DNA from: Vibrio aquaticus
GTDB taxonomy: Bacteria > Pseudomonadota > Gammaproteobacteria > Enterobacterales > Vibrionaceae
Direction: 5' to 3'
DNA length: 64,000 nt
Assembly (NCBI RefSeq): GCF_003970385.1
Contig: NZ_RXZH01000011.1
Span: 150 to 64,149 of the forward strand
In this document: positions 34,467 to 43,273 of the stretch, in pieces
Layout of the letters: every line of letters starts with the position of its first letter
Numbering within the stretch: the stretch's first letter is position 1
The notes under the pieces: generated by a model
The model's input: the letters and a program-made list of their open reading frames with translations, nothing else
What the model was told of the DNA's origin: nothing
Databases searched by the model: none
Position numbers and translations under genes: made by a program

Positions 34467-37198
34467 TACTCTTTCTCCTCAGTTTGTTTTTGTTGTTCTT
34501 TTTCTGCTTGCTGCTGTGCCTTACGAGCTTTCGCACGCGCTATAGCTGCAGCAACCGCAGCTTTTTTCGGATCTTCATCAACAATGTCATCAGCTTGTAC
34601 TGGCTCAGCTTCCGCTTTTTCAGCTTGCTGCTGTGCTTTACGAGCTTTCGCACGTGCTATAGCGGCAGCAACTGCAGCTTTCTTCGGATCTTCATTAACA
34701 CTGTCGTCAGCTTGTGCCGGTTCAGCTTCTGCTTTTTCGGCTTGTTGCCCTGCCTTGCGAGCTTTCGCACGCGCAATGGCAGCTGCAACCGCAGCTTTCT
34801 TCGGATCTTCATTAGCAATGTCGTCAGATTGTTCCGGTTCAGCTTCCGCTTTTTCGGCTTGTTGCTCTGCCTTGCGAGCTTTTGCACGTGCTATAGCGGC
34901 AGCAACTGCAGCTTTCTTCGGATCTTCGCTAACACTGTCGTCAGCTTGTGCCGGTTCAGCTTCTGCTTTTTCGGCTTGTTGCTCTGCCTTGCGAGCTTTC
35001 GCACGTGCAATGGCCGCGGCAACCGCAGCTTTCTTTGGATCTTCATTAACACTGTCGTCAGTTCGTGCCGGTTCAGCTTCTGCTTTTTCGGCTTGTTGCT
35101 CTGCTTTACGAGCTTTCGCGCGTGCTATGGCTGCAGCAACTGCAGCTTTCTTAGGATCTTCATTAACAGTGTCGTCTGCTTGTTCCGGTTCAGCTTCCGC
35201 TTTTTCGGCTTGCTGCTCTGCTTTACGAGCTTTTGCACGCGCAATGGCAGCAGCTACAGCAGCTTTTTTGTCACCGGATTCAGGAGTTGCTTCGGTATTA
35301 TCAGCTTCGCTGGCTTGAGCTTTTTTCGCTTTTGCGCGAGCTATTGCAGCAGCGACAGCGGCCTTTTTATCTTCTACTGGTTCAGCACTCTCTTGTGCCT
35401 GCTCCGCTTTCTTCGCTTTGGCACGGGCGATTGCAGCGGCTACCGCATCTTTTTTACTATCCGAAGCGCTTACTTCGCCCGCTTGTTCTTTAGCGGCTTT
35501 TTTCTCACGAGCTTGGCGTTTACGCTCTTCTCGCAGCTTCGCCATTTCTGAGTTATCAGGTTCTGCTTGGCCACTCGCCATCGCTGCAGCTTGTTTCGCT
35601 TTGGCCTTAGCAATAGCCGCCGCAACCGCTGGTTTCACGGCTTTTTCTTCGGTTGGTGCTGACTCAGACTTCTGCGCTTTGACTCGAGCAATCGCTGCAG
35701 CAATCGCATCATCGCCACCAGTCGATTTCATCTCTTTGCGGCGATCGTCTGCGGCTTTCTTAAAGCGATTTTCGCGAGCAGCTTTATCTCTTTCTAAACG
35801 CGCTTTCTTTTCTTCAAATCGAATCTTCGCACGTTCAGCTGCTTCGGCCTCTTCTTTACGAGTACGAATTTCTGCTTTCGCTTGGCGGTAATATTGAACC
35901 AGAGGAATTTCACTCGGGCATACAAAGGCACAGGCGCCACACTCAATACAATCTTTTATATTGAGCTCTTCACACTTATCTAACTCTTCGGCTTTGGCAT
36001 GCCAAACAAGCTGTTGAGGAAGTAATGACGCTGGGCAGGCTTCTGCACATTGACCACAACGAATACAGGCCATCTCGTATTGATTTGGAGAAATTTCTTT
36101 ACGAGTTGGCGCTAAAATACAGTTCGATGTTTTGGTAATTGGCACTTGAGCATGGGGAAGCGTAAAGCCCATCATTGGGCCACCCATGATTAGGCGAGGT
36201 AGCTTTTTATCTGCTTTGTAGCCAAATTCATCGAGTAGTGCTTGAACCGGAGTACCGAGTAGCGACCAAACATTACGCGGCTGTTTAAACGTATCACCTG
36301 TTAAAGTGACGACACGATCAACTAACGCTTTACCCTCACAGACGGCGTGTTTAATGGCGTATAGTGAACCCACGTTTTGAACCAAAATACCGATATCAGC
36401 AGGGATGCCACCGTTCGGCACTTCTTTATCCGTTAAGATCTTAATGAGCTGCTTTTCGCCGCCAGACGGGTATTTTGTTGGTATTACGCGAATGACGATA
36501 TCTTTGTGCTCAGCGGCTTTCTGTAAAGCTTTGATCGCATCTGGTTTGTTGTCTTCGATACCAATCACGGTCAATTTTGGCTTTAAGATATGCTCGACAA
36601 TCTCAATGCCTTGGATGATGTCAGCGGCGTTTTCTCGCATCAACATATCGTCAGCGGTGATGTAAGGCTCACATTCAGCGGCATTGATGATTAGGATGTC
36701 AGTACGAGCTAAGCCAGCTTGGATTTTTTTAGCGGTTGGGAAGCCTGCGCCACCCATACCTGAAACACCCGCTTGGCGGATCTTTTCAATTAACTCATCA
36801 GGTGTACGTTGGCTAAAGTCTGGCCACGCATCACACTCAACCCATGTATCTTCAAAGTCGGGCTTAATAACAATACATAGCTCGTTTAAGCCAGATGGGT
36901 GGGCTGTTGTTCTCGACTCGATGGCCGTCACTTGTCCCGAAGTTGGAGCATGAACAGGCAGCATGAAGCTCATGTCATACTTGGTCAGCGCTTGGCCTTT
37001 AAATACCTTATCGCCAACTTCTACGGTGAGGTTACCTGGCTTACCGATATGCTGTTTGATCGGAAGAATAATTTCCGCCGGGATTTGAGCACGAGCAATC
37101 GAAGTCTTTACCGATTGGACTTTGTTCTCGGCAGGGTGAACGCCACCCGGGAAAGTCCACAGTGCACCTGATTTAATTTGTTCGATTAATGACAACAT
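34466..37198 (-). CDS. rnfC: electron transport complex subunit RnfC, with long repeat tail
   Basis: 910 aa, far longer than the E. coli protein (about 740). The first 440 residues are the conserved part: GGVHPAENK, the NADH/FMN-binding GMGGAGFPTAKK (near residue 145), an SLBB-like region, and two 4Fe-4S motifs (CIRCGQCAEACP near 377 and CIECGACAFVCP near 417). After a charged coiled-coil stretch come about eleven AVAAAIA(R/K)AKA units; the last seven are a tandem repeat of exactly 39 aa (117 bp) from about residue 643 to 910. The repeats are Ala/Lys/Glu rich, probably helical, and of unknown use. Confidence 0.96.
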   Translation of the reverse strand: MLSLIEQIKSGALWTFPGGVHPAENKVQSVKTSIARAQIPAEIILPIKQHIGKPGNLTVEVGDKVFKGQALTKYDMSFMLPVHAPTSGQVTAIESRTTAHPSGLNELCIVIKPDFEDTWVECDAWPDFSQRTPDELIEKIRQAGVSGMGGAGFPTAKKIQAGLARTDILIINAAECEPYITADDMLMRENAADIIQGIEIVEHILKPKLTVIGIEDNKPDAIKALQKAAEHKDIVIRVIPTKYPSGGEKQLIKILTDKEVPNGGIPADIGILVQNVGSLYAIKHAVCEGKALVDRVVTLTGDTFKQPRNVWSLLGTPVQALLDEFGYKADKKLPRLIMGGPMMGFTLPHAQVPITKTSNCILAPTRKEISPNQYEMACIRCGQCAEACPASLLPQQLVWHAKAEELDKCEELNIKDCIECGACAFVCPSEIPLVQYYRQAKAEIRTRKEEAEAAERAKIRFEEKKARLERDKAARENRFKKAADDRRKEMKSTGGDDAIAAAIARVKAQKSESAPTEEKAVKPAVAAAIAKAKAKQAAAMASGQAEPDNSEMAKLREERKRQAREKKAAKEQAGEVSASDSKKDAVAAAIARAKAKKAEQAQESAEPVEDKKAAVAAAIARAKAKKAQASEADNTEATPESGDKKAAVAAAIARAKARKAEQQAEKAEAEPEQADDTVNEDPKKAAVAAAIARAKARKAEQQAEKAEAEPARTDDSVNEDPKKAAVAAAIARAKARKAEQQAEKAEAEPAQADDSVSEDPKKAAVAAAIARAKARKAEQQAEKAEAEPEQSDDIANEDPKKAAVAAAIARAKARKAGQQAEKAEAEPAQADDSVNEDPKKAAVAAAIARAKARKAQQQAEKAEAEPVQADDIVDEDPKKAAVAAAIARAKARKAQQQAEKEQQKQTEEKE
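34520..35275 (-). repeat. 117-bp tandem repeat array inside rnfC
   Basis: Near-identical units at an exact 117-bp period (the GGATCTTC anchor falls at 34569, 34686, 34803, 34920, 35037 and 35154). Differences between units are mainly synonymous or in the variable acidic linker. The array keeps frame, so units can be added or lost without frameshift. Confidence 0.93.
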
Positions 37199-37206
37199 AC
37201 CAGTCC

Positions 37207-37791
37207 TTAACTCCCGATCGTCTGCTTCGATGCAGCATCGGTAATATCAACAACAGGAATGGCGTCCATTTGCCACTTCCAGTTCGCCGTAGTGGTTTCT
37301 ACGGGGATCATTTCAATACAGTCTGTTGGGCAAGGTGCAACACATAAATCACAGCCAGTACACTCATCCTTAATCACTGTGTGCAGAGCTTTAGTACCAC
37401 CGACGATTGCATCGACAGGACAAGCTTGAATACATTTGGTACAGCCAATACACATATCTTCATGGATAAATGCCACAGTTTTTACTGCGTCTTCTAGGTC
37501 GTGAGCTGAGTCAGTAGCTTCAACGCCCATCAAATCAGCCAATTTCTCAATGGTCGCTTGGCCACCTGGAGGACATTTGTTGATGTCATCGCCATTGGCA
37601 ATGGCTTCTGCGTAAGGGCGGCAACCTGGGTAGCCACATTGGCCACATTGAGTTTGCGGAAGGATAGTGTCAATTTGATCAACGATTGGGTCTGCTTCCA
37701 CTTTGAAGCGGATGGAAGCGAAGCCAAGGATCGCACCAAAAATCGCGGCCAAAACAGCAATGGCAATGATGGCGATTATTATTGAACTCAT
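37207..37791 (-). CDS. rnfB: electron transport complex subunit RnfB
   Basis: 194 aa. N-terminal membrane anchor, a 4Fe-4S site (QTQCGQCGYPGC, then KCPPGG) and two ferredoxin-like clusters (CIGCTKCIQACP, CTGCDLCVAPCP). Thought to be the entry point for electrons from ferredoxin. Shares 1 nt with rnfA (TAATG) and lies 8 nt before rnfC. Confidence 0.96.
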   Translation of the reverse strand: MSSIIIAIIAIAVLAAIFGAILGFASIRFKVEADPIVDQIDTILPQTQCGQCGYPGCRPYAEAIANGDDINKCPPGGQATIEKLADLMGVEATDSAHDLEDAVKTVAFIHEDMCIGCTKCIQACPVDAIVGGTKALHTVIKDECTGCDLCVAPCPTDCIEMIPVETTTANWKWQMDAIPVVDITDAASKQTIGS

Positions 37792-38372
37792 TACAACTTC
37801 ACCAAACCTGTAAAGCCCATAAAGGCAAGAGACATTAATCCGGCAGTGATCATCGCAATTGATGCGCCTTTAAATGGCGTAGGAACGTCGGCCGCTCCAA
37901 TACGCTCTCGCATAGAGGCAAACAAAATCAGTACTAAAGAGAAGCCAACCGCAGCACCAAAGCCATAGATGATCGATTCAATGAAATTGTGGTTCTCATT
38001 GATGTTAAGCAGCGCCACACCGAGTACGGCACAGTTGGTCGTGATCAGAGGTAAGAAAATACCCAGCAGTCGATATAAAGTCGGGCTGGTTTTGTGAACC
38101 ACCATCTCAGTGAACTGCACAACAACAGCAATAACCAAAATAAAGCTCATGGTTCGTAGATATTGCAGATTGAGTGGTTCTAGGATGTAGCTTTCAACAA
38201 GGTACGCGCACACCGATGCTAAGGTCAGCACAAACGTGGTTGCTAACCCCATACCAATTGCAGTTTCCAGTTTCTTAGAAACGCCCATAAATGGACATAA
38301 GCCCAAGAACTTTACCAGTACAAAGTTGTTGACTAGGACAGTGCCCACCAACAACAAAAGATATTCGGTCAT
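37791..38372 (-). CDS. rnfA: electron transport complex subunit RnfA
   Basis: 193 aa with six membrane segments, typical start MTEYLLLLVGTVLVNNFVLVKFLGLCPFMGVSKK. First gene of rnfABCDGE; the complex couples ferredoxin:NAD+ electron transfer to sodium or proton translocation. In Vibrio and E. coli it also helps reset SoxR-type sensors. Confidence 0.96.
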   Translation of the reverse strand: MTEYLLLLVGTVLVNNFVLVKFLGLCPFMGVSKKLETAIGMGLATTFVLTLASVCAYLVESYILEPLNLQYLRTMSFILVIAVVVQFTEMVVHKTSPTLYRLLGIFLPLITTNCAVLGVALLNINENHNFIESIIYGFGAAVGFSLVLILFASMRERIGAADVPTPFKGASIAMITAGLMSLAFMGFTGLVKL

Positions 38373-38570
38373 AGTTATTTATTTAAGAAATTCCGATCCC
38401 GATATTATCGTGCTTTGCAAGGCTAATAACAACCAAGGAAAGATAAGGTTTTACATTAATGCGTAATTTTTATACGTAAATTTGAGGAATTAAGTCTGTG
38501 TTTGGATAAAGAAAGTTGTCAGAGGACGAAGGGCGAATACTAACGCGTATAATCTTGGGTAATGGAAACG

Positions 38571-38602
38571 AAAAAAGCCCAATCAGACGATTGGGCTTTT
38601 TT
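38571..38602 (-). terminator. terminator after tRNA-Asn
   Basis: AAAAAAGCCCAATC / GATTGGGCTTTTTT hairpin with A/T tracts, 9 nt past the tRNA. Confidence 0.92.
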
Positions 38603-38610
38603 CTGGAATT

Positions 38611-38686
38611 TGGCTCCTCCTGCTGGGCTCGAACCAGCGACCTGCGGATTAACAGTCCGTCGCTCTACCAACTGAGCTAAGGAGGA
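38611..38686 (-). tRNA. tRNA-Asn(GTT)
   Basis: 76-nt cloverleaf: acceptor TCCTCCT, loop CTGTTAA (anticodon GTT), T arm with GTTCGAGCC, encoded CCA. Single gene with its own promoter and terminator. Confidence 0.97.
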
Positions 38687-38708
38687 ATTGCGTTTAAGCG
38701 GGGCGAAT

Positions 38709-38736
38709 CTTATCGAAGCGCCACAGTAAGTGTCAA
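38709..38736 (-). promoter_or_regulatory. tRNA-Asn promoter
   Basis: Minus-strand -35 TTGACA (perfect) and -10 GATAAG with a 16-bp spacer, followed by a CGCCCCGC-rich discriminator, as in stringently controlled tRNA promoters. TSS would lie about 15-20 bp before the tRNA. Confidence 0.75.
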
Positions 38737-39168
38737 TATCCGAACGTGAAAAAATTATGCTATTTCGATGAATTTCTTTCTTTACTTTTCTGTATCCCTT
38801 ATGGAGCAAGGGCTATATTTACTTATCCACCAAAATTGTGGATAACTGTGTGTGTTAAATTTGAGTAAGTCATAATTTTGTAAAATCTGTTGAGTTTTGG
38901 CGAGGAGAGAAGCGCTTCTACTGTGAGGTAAATACTTGCTCAACAAGGTTTTGTTATAAACTTGTTTCTGTAGTGTGGTTGTTCGGTAGCTGATCCGATG
39001 TGTGGGTAAAGTAGAAAAAATGAGAAATAATGTGAATAAGCTGTGAGCTAAATAAGAGGTTTCTACAGGGTGTAGAACGAGCGGGCGGAGCATAATATCA
39101 GGTTCAAAAAGAATGATCTAGCGACTGATGATGAGTTTACGAAAAACAGCAATTAATTTCTTTGTCAG
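38737..39168. other. gene-free region between tRNA-Asn and uvrB
   Basis: No credible gene; open frames here lack RBS and family resemblance. It contains TTATCCACC (38823-38831) and TGTGGATAA (38837-38845), a perfect DnaA-box consensus in the opposite orientation, and a 12-bp palindrome AGAAGCGCTTCT at 38908-38919. No promoter for an unknown RNA is obvious. Confidence 0.6.
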
Positions 39169-39202
39169 CTATTGTGTCTGTATATATATACAGACACAAT
39201 AG
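39169..39202. promoter_or_regulatory. LexA (SOS) box of uvrB inside a 34-bp perfect palindrome
   Basis: The core CTGTATATATATACAG (39178-39193) fits the LexA consensus CTGT-N8-ACAG perfectly. It is the centre of a longer palindrome: CTATTGTGT on the left mirrors ACACAATAG on the right, so 34 consecutive bases are self-complementary. It lies 33 bp before the uvrB start. Confidence 0.93.
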
Positions 39203-39235
39203 TCGGATGACTTATACGCAAAGCAGAGATGGAAT

Positions 39236-41266
39236 ATGAGTAAAGTTTTTGATTTGGTGTCTGACTATAAACCTTCAGGGGATCAGCCAACCGCCATAAA
39301 GCAGTTGCTTGACGGGTTAGATTCAGGGCTAGCCCATCAAACCTTGTTAGGTGTAACAGGTTCGGGAAAGACCTTTACTCTCGCGAATGTTATTGCCACT
39401 GCGCAACGTCCTGCCATCCTGCTTGCACCGAATAAAACGCTAGCAGCACAGCTCTATGGCGAAATGAAGTCGTTCTTTCCAAACAATGCGGTTGAGTATT
39501 TCGTTTCTTACTACGATTACTATCAACCTGAAGCTTATGTGCCGACCACCGACACCTTTATTGAAAAAGATGCCTCGGTGAATGCACACATTGAGCAAAT
39601 GCGACTGTCTGCGACAAAAGCTTTGTTAGAACGTAAAGACGCCATCATTGTCGCATCCGTCTCTGCGATCTATGGTCTGGGTGATCCAGATTCCTATCTG
39701 AAAATGATGCTACACATTCGCCGTGGCGACATTATGGATCAGCGCGATATTCTTCGCCGTCTCGCTGAACTGCAATACAGTCGTAATGATGTGGCTTTTG
39801 AGCGAGGCCAGTTCAGAGTACGTGGTGAAGTTATCGACATTTTTCCAGCAGAATCAGAGCAAGATGCTGTTCGAATCGAAATGTTCGATGATGAGATTGA
39901 TTGTATTAGCATTTTTGACCCACTCACGGGCGTAGTGAAGCAACGTGACCTTGCTCGTTATACGATTTATCCAAAAACCCACTATGTGACCCCACGTGAG
40001 CGTATTCTAGATGCGATTGAAGAGATCAAAGTTGAACTTGAAGGCCGCAAAAAGTACTTGCTTGAGAACAACAAACTGCTCGAAGAGCAACGCATTTCAC
40101 AACGTACCCAATTTGATATCGAAATGATGAATGAGCTTGGTTTTTGTTCCGGTATCGAAAACTACTCTCGCTATCTCAGTGGGCGCAAAGAGGGTGAGCC
40201 GCCACCGACCTTATTTGATTACCTGCCTCATGATGGTCTGCTGATCATTGATGAATCGCACGTTACTGTTCCGCAAATTGGCGCGATGTATAAGGGTGAC
40301 CGTTCACGTAAAGAGACACTGGTCGAGTTTGGTTTTCGACTACCATCTGCGCTTGATAACCGTCCGATGAAGTTTGAAGAGTTTGAGTCGATCGCGCCTC
40401 AAACTATCTTTGTCTCGGCGACACCGGGTAACTATGAACTCGAAAAATCTGACACTGAAATTGCCGATCAGGTTGTTCGACCAACAGGCCTACTCGACCC
40501 TGAATTGGAAGTGCGCCCAGTGGCAACACAGGTTGATGATTTGCTGTCTGAAATTCGTATTCGTTCAGCCAAAGATGAACGTGTGTTAGTGACAACATTG
40601 ACGAAACGCATGGCGGAAGATTTGACAGAATATCTCACCGAACATGATGTGAAAGTGCGTTACCTTCACTCCGATATTGATACCGTGGAACGTGTCGAAA
40701 TTATTCGAGATCTACGACTGGGTGAGTTTGATGTGTTAGTGGGTATTAACTTACTTCGAGAAGGCCTTGATATGCCTGAAGTATCGCTGGTGGCGATTCT
40801 TGATGCAGACAAAGAAGGTTTCTTGCGTTCAGAGCGCTCATTGATTCAGACCATAGGTCGAGCGGCACGAAACCTCTCGGGTAAAGCCATTCTTTACGCT
40901 GACCGTGTGACTAAGTCGATGGAAAAAGCGATGGGTGAAACCAGTCGCCGTCGAGAAAAGCAGCAAGAATACAATGCGAAGATGGGGATAGAGCCGCAAG
41001 CGCTTAAACGCAATGTGAAAGACATTATGGAGCTAGGGGACATCGCTAAGGGTAAGAAACAGCGCACCAGTAAAGCGGTACCGTTGTCGAAAGTGGCCGA
41101 GTCTTCGCAAAACTATGATGTGATGACGCCGCAGCAGCTAGAGAAAGAGATCAGTAAGCTCGAAGCTCAAATGTATCAGCATGCCCAAGATTTAGAGTTT
41201 GAACTGGCAGCGCAAAAACGTGACGAGATTGATCAACTTCGCAAGCAGTTTATTACCAACAGCTAA
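39236..41266 (+). CDS. uvrB: UvrABC system protein B
   Basis: 676 aa excision-repair helicase-like subunit. Walker A GVTGSGKT (residues 39-46), beta-hairpin SYYDYYQPEAYVP, DESH motif (IIDESHVT), helicase motifs VGINLLREGLDMPEVSL and QTIGRAARN, and the C-terminal UVR motif (LEKEISKLEAQMYQHAQDLEFELAAQKRD region) that binds UvrC. Regulated by the LexA box upstream. Confidence 0.98.
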   Translation: MSKVFDLVSDYKPSGDQPTAIKQLLDGLDSGLAHQTLLGVTGSGKTFTLANVIATAQRPAILLAPNKTLAAQLYGEMKSFFPNNAVEYFVSYYDYYQPEAYVPTTDTFIEKDASVNAHIEQMRLSATKALLERKDAIIVASVSAIYGLGDPDSYLKMMLHIRRGDIMDQRDILRRLAELQYSRNDVAFERGQFRVRGEVIDIFPAESEQDAVRIEMFDDEIDCISIFDPLTGVVKQRDLARYTIYPKTHYVTPRERILDAIEEIKVELEGRKKYLLENNKLLEEQRISQRTQFDIEMMNELGFCSGIENYSRYLSGRKEGEPPPTLFDYLPHDGLLIIDESHVTVPQIGAMYKGDRSRKETLVEFGFRLPSALDNRPMKFEEFESIAPQTIFVSATPGNYELEKSDTEIADQVVRPTGLLDPELEVRPVATQVDDLLSEIRIRSAKDERVLVTTLTKRMAEDLTEYLTEHDVKVRYLHSDIDTVERVEIIRDLRLGEFDVLVGINLLREGLDMPEVSLVAILDADKEGFLRSERSLIQTIGRAARNLSGKAILYADRVTKSMEKAMGETSRRREKQQEYNAKMGIEPQALKRNVKDIMELGDIAKGKKQRTSKAVPLSKVAESSQNYDVMTPQQLEKEISKLEAQMYQHAQDLEFELAAQKRDEIDQLRKQFITNS

Positions 41267-41289
41267 AGGCAGAGTCCTGAACGTCAGAC

Positions 41290-41386
41290 AAAAAAATAGC
41301 CAATAGAAACATAAATCTATTGGCTGTTATTTGTGAATACTAAGTTCACTAACAACGTCAGTTGGCTAGGTGACCCGTTAGGGTCA
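41290..41386 (-). ncRNA. qrr1: quorum regulatory sRNA Qrr1
   Basis: About 97 nt on the minus strand. Starts TGACCCTAACGGGTCACC (5' hairpin), then the highly conserved Qrr core CTAGCCAACTGACGTTG and TTAGTGAA, and ends in a Rho-independent hairpin, AGCCAATAGA / TCTATTGGCT, with seven Ts. Divergent from luxO, as qrr1 is in other Vibrio. Qrr RNAs act with Hfq to repress the master regulator (LuxR/HapR type) mRNA and activate others. The terminator also lies just after uvrB and may end its transcript. Confidence 0.93.
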
Positions 41387-41396
41387 ATGAATATAT

Positions 41397-41412
41397 AGCA
41401 GATACTGTGCCA
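41397..41412 (-). promoter_or_regulatory. sigma-54 promoter of qrr1
   Basis: Minus strand TGGCACAGTATCTGCT: GG and GC exactly 10 bases apart, matching the -24/-12 consensus TGGCAC-N5-TTGCW. The -12 element lies 12 bp upstream of the predicted qrr1 5' end at 41386. Confidence 0.9.
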
Positions 41413-41475
41413 GTCTGACATCCCCTTTAAAATGAGTGCTCCGTCACCATTAATTAGCCAGAATTTGTAATTAAA

Positions 41476-41488
41476 TTGCAAAATGCAA
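41476..41488. promoter_or_regulatory. LuxO binding site between qrr1 and luxO
   Basis: TTGCAAAATGCAA matches the LuxO consensus TTGCA-W3-TGCAA perfectly, about 65-77 bp upstream of the qrr1 -24 element. A weaker half-matching site (ATACA-AAA-TGCAA) lies at 41507-41519, close to the luxO start codon, which could allow LuxO to repress its own gene. Confidence 0.8.
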
Positions 41489-41538
41489 AGCGTGATGCAA
41501 TGCTTTATACAAAATGCAAACACACCTATGGCTAGGCT

Positions 41539-42933
41539 ATGCAACAAACTACGCAGAAAGCGAAGACCAAATATCTCCTAATGGTGGAGGACACCGCCTC
41601 CGTCGCGGCCTTATATCGCTCTTATCTCACTCCACTTAAAATCGATATCAATATTGTGGGTACCGGTAGAGATGCGATTGATAGCCTCAATTATCGAACG
41701 CCTGATCTCATTTTATTGGATTTACGCCTTCCAGATATGACGGGTATGGATGTTCTTCACGCCGTGAAAGAGAAGAATCCTGATGTCCCGGTCATCTTCA
41801 TGACGGCACACGGCTCGATTGATACTGCTGTTGAAGCGATGCGTCATGGCGCACAAGACTTTCTGATCAAACCGTGTGAGGCTGACCGCCTGCGTGTTAC
41901 CGTCAACAATGCACTGCGTAAGGCGAAGAAACTTAAAAATGATGCCGAAAACGCGGGTAGCCAAGGTTATCAAGGGTTTATCGGCAGTAGCCAAACCATG
42001 CAAGCGGTGTATCGCACCATAGATTCAGCCGCAAGCAGTAAAGCGAGCATCTTCATTACCGGTGAAAGTGGTACCGGTAAAGAGGTGTGTGCCGAAGCGA
42101 TTCACGCTACCAGCCAGCGCGGTGATAAGCCATTTATTGCCATTAACTGTGCCGCGATTCCAAAGGACTTGATTGAAAGTGAATTGTTTGGCCATGTTAA
42201 AGGTGCCTTTACCGGTGCGGCGACAGATCGACAAGGCGCTGCGGAATTGGCCGATGGCGGGACCTTGTTCCTTGATGAATTGTGCGAAATGGACCTCGAG
42301 CTGCAAACTAAGCTGCTACGCTTTATTCAGACTGGTACCTTCCAGAAGGTCGGTTCGTCCAAGATGAAGAGTGTGGATGTACGTTTTGTTTGTGCAACCA
42401 ACCGTGACCCATGGAAAGAGGTTGAAGCCGGTCGTTTCCGTGAAGATTTGTATTACCGCCTATACGTTATTCCTCTTCATTTGCCGCCTTTACGCGAGCG
42501 TGGCGACGACATTATTGAAATTGCGTACTCGCTGTTGGGCTTTATGTCTAAGGAAGAGGGCAAAGACTTTATTCGCTTAGCGCCAGAGGTCGTAGAGCGT
42601 TTTGCTCGTTATGAATGGCCAGGTAACGTTCGACAACTGCAGAACGTATTGCGCAATGTGGTGGTATTGAACAATGGTCGTGAAATACATCTTGAAATGT
42701 TGCCCCCGCCTCTGAACCAACCGTCAGCGAATGAGATTCGAGTAACTCTTCCGCAGAACGACAGTGTCTCAGTGCAAGATATTTTTCCATTGTGGCTAAC
42801 GGAAAAAAATGCCATTGAACAAGCGATCAAAGCGTGTGATGGCAATATACCGAAAGCGGCAGGCTATTTGGATGTCAGTCCATCAACCATTTATCGAAAA
42901 CTCCAAGCGTGGAACGCCAAGGAAGTACAGTAG
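41539..42933 (+). CDS. luxO: quorum-sensing sigma-54 response regulator LuxO
   Basis: 464 aa. Receiver domain (about 11-125) with the phospho-acceptor Asp61 in LILLDLRLPD (numbered Asp47 in work using a start 14 codons later). AAA+ domain with GESGTGKE, GAFTGA (sigma-54 contact) and the DELCEM Walker B; C-terminal Fis-type HTH ending TIYRKLQAW. Phospho-LuxO activates qrr genes. The ATG at 41539 is favoured because the receiver strand KYLLMVEDT precedes the alternative ATG at 41581. Confidence 0.97.
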   Translation: MQQTTQKAKTKYLLMVEDTASVAALYRSYLTPLKIDINIVGTGRDAIDSLNYRTPDLILLDLRLPDMTGMDVLHAVKEKNPDVPVIFMTAHGSIDTAVEAMRHGAQDFLIKPCEADRLRVTVNNALRKAKKLKNDAENAGSQGYQGFIGSSQTMQAVYRTIDSAASSKASIFITGESGTGKEVCAEAIHATSQRGDKPFIAINCAAIPKDLIESELFGHVKGAFTGAATDRQGAAELADGGTLFLDELCEMDLELQTKLLRFIQTGTFQKVGSSKMKSVDVRFVCATNRDPWKEVEAGRFREDLYYRLYVIPLHLPPLRERGDDIIEIAYSLLGFMSKEEGKDFIRLAPEVVERFARYEWPGNVRQLQNVLRNVVVLNNGREIHLEMLPPPLNQPSANEIRVTLPQNDSVSVQDIFPLWLTEKNAIEQAIKACDGNIPKAAGYLDVSPSTIYRKLQAWNAKEVQ

Positions 42934-43268
42934 TGGAAATTTTAAATCAAAATAAAATCAACAAACTTGCGGATGAAATTGGCCAAGACAATGTTCCTGT
43001 TTTACTCGAAATCTTTCTTGGTGAGTTAGCGATGTATCTTGATAATTTGGCTAACAAACCCGATTCAGAGCAAGAAGAGTATTTGAAAGAGATCAGTCAC
43101 GCTCTTAAAAGCAGTGCAGCCAGCTTCGGTGCGGAAGCATTATGTGCTTGCTCGATGGAAATTGATGCGGAGGCGAAATCAGGTACTGCATTAAACCTAG
43201 AAGTGGAAAAGGCAAGAATGGTATCTCTGTTAGAACAGACCCAACAGAGATACCAACAATTGGTTTAG
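42933..43268 (+). CDS. luxU: phosphorelay protein LuxU
   Basis: 111 aa Hpt protein. Phospho-His in SHALKSSAASFGA (residue 56 here). It passes phosphate from LuxPQ, LuxN or CqsS to LuxO. Start is GTG at 42933, sharing one base with the luxO stop (TAGTG), with AAGGA 9 nt upstream; the upstream in-frame start falls inside luxO. Sequence outside the Hpt helix is clearly more diverged than LuxO. Confidence 0.92.
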   Translation: MEILNQNKINKLADEIGQDNVPVLLEIFLGELAMYLDNLANKPDSEQEEYLKEISHALKSSAASFGAEALCACSMEIDAEAKSGTALNLEVEKARMVSLLEQTQQRYQQLV

Positions 43269-43273
43269 TCGGG

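Noticed and set aside
34569..35170. Regularly spaced repeats considered as CRISPR
   Set aside because: The 117-bp units are in frame inside rnfC and have no unique spacers; no cas genes nearby.
34484..35551. Long plus-strand open frames (355 and 244 aa) opposite the rnfC repeats
   Set aside because: They are the mirror of the repeat array: Ala/Lys-rich codons leave other frames open. No RBS and no family resemblance.
38540..38809. Open frame overlapping tRNA-Asn
   Set aside because: It contains the SLAQLVERRTVNPQVAGSSPA-type translation that tRNA genes often give by chance.
38782..39093. 103-aa frame between tRNA-Asn and uvrB
   Set aside because: Low-complexity sequence, no RBS, and it covers the DnaA-box stretch.
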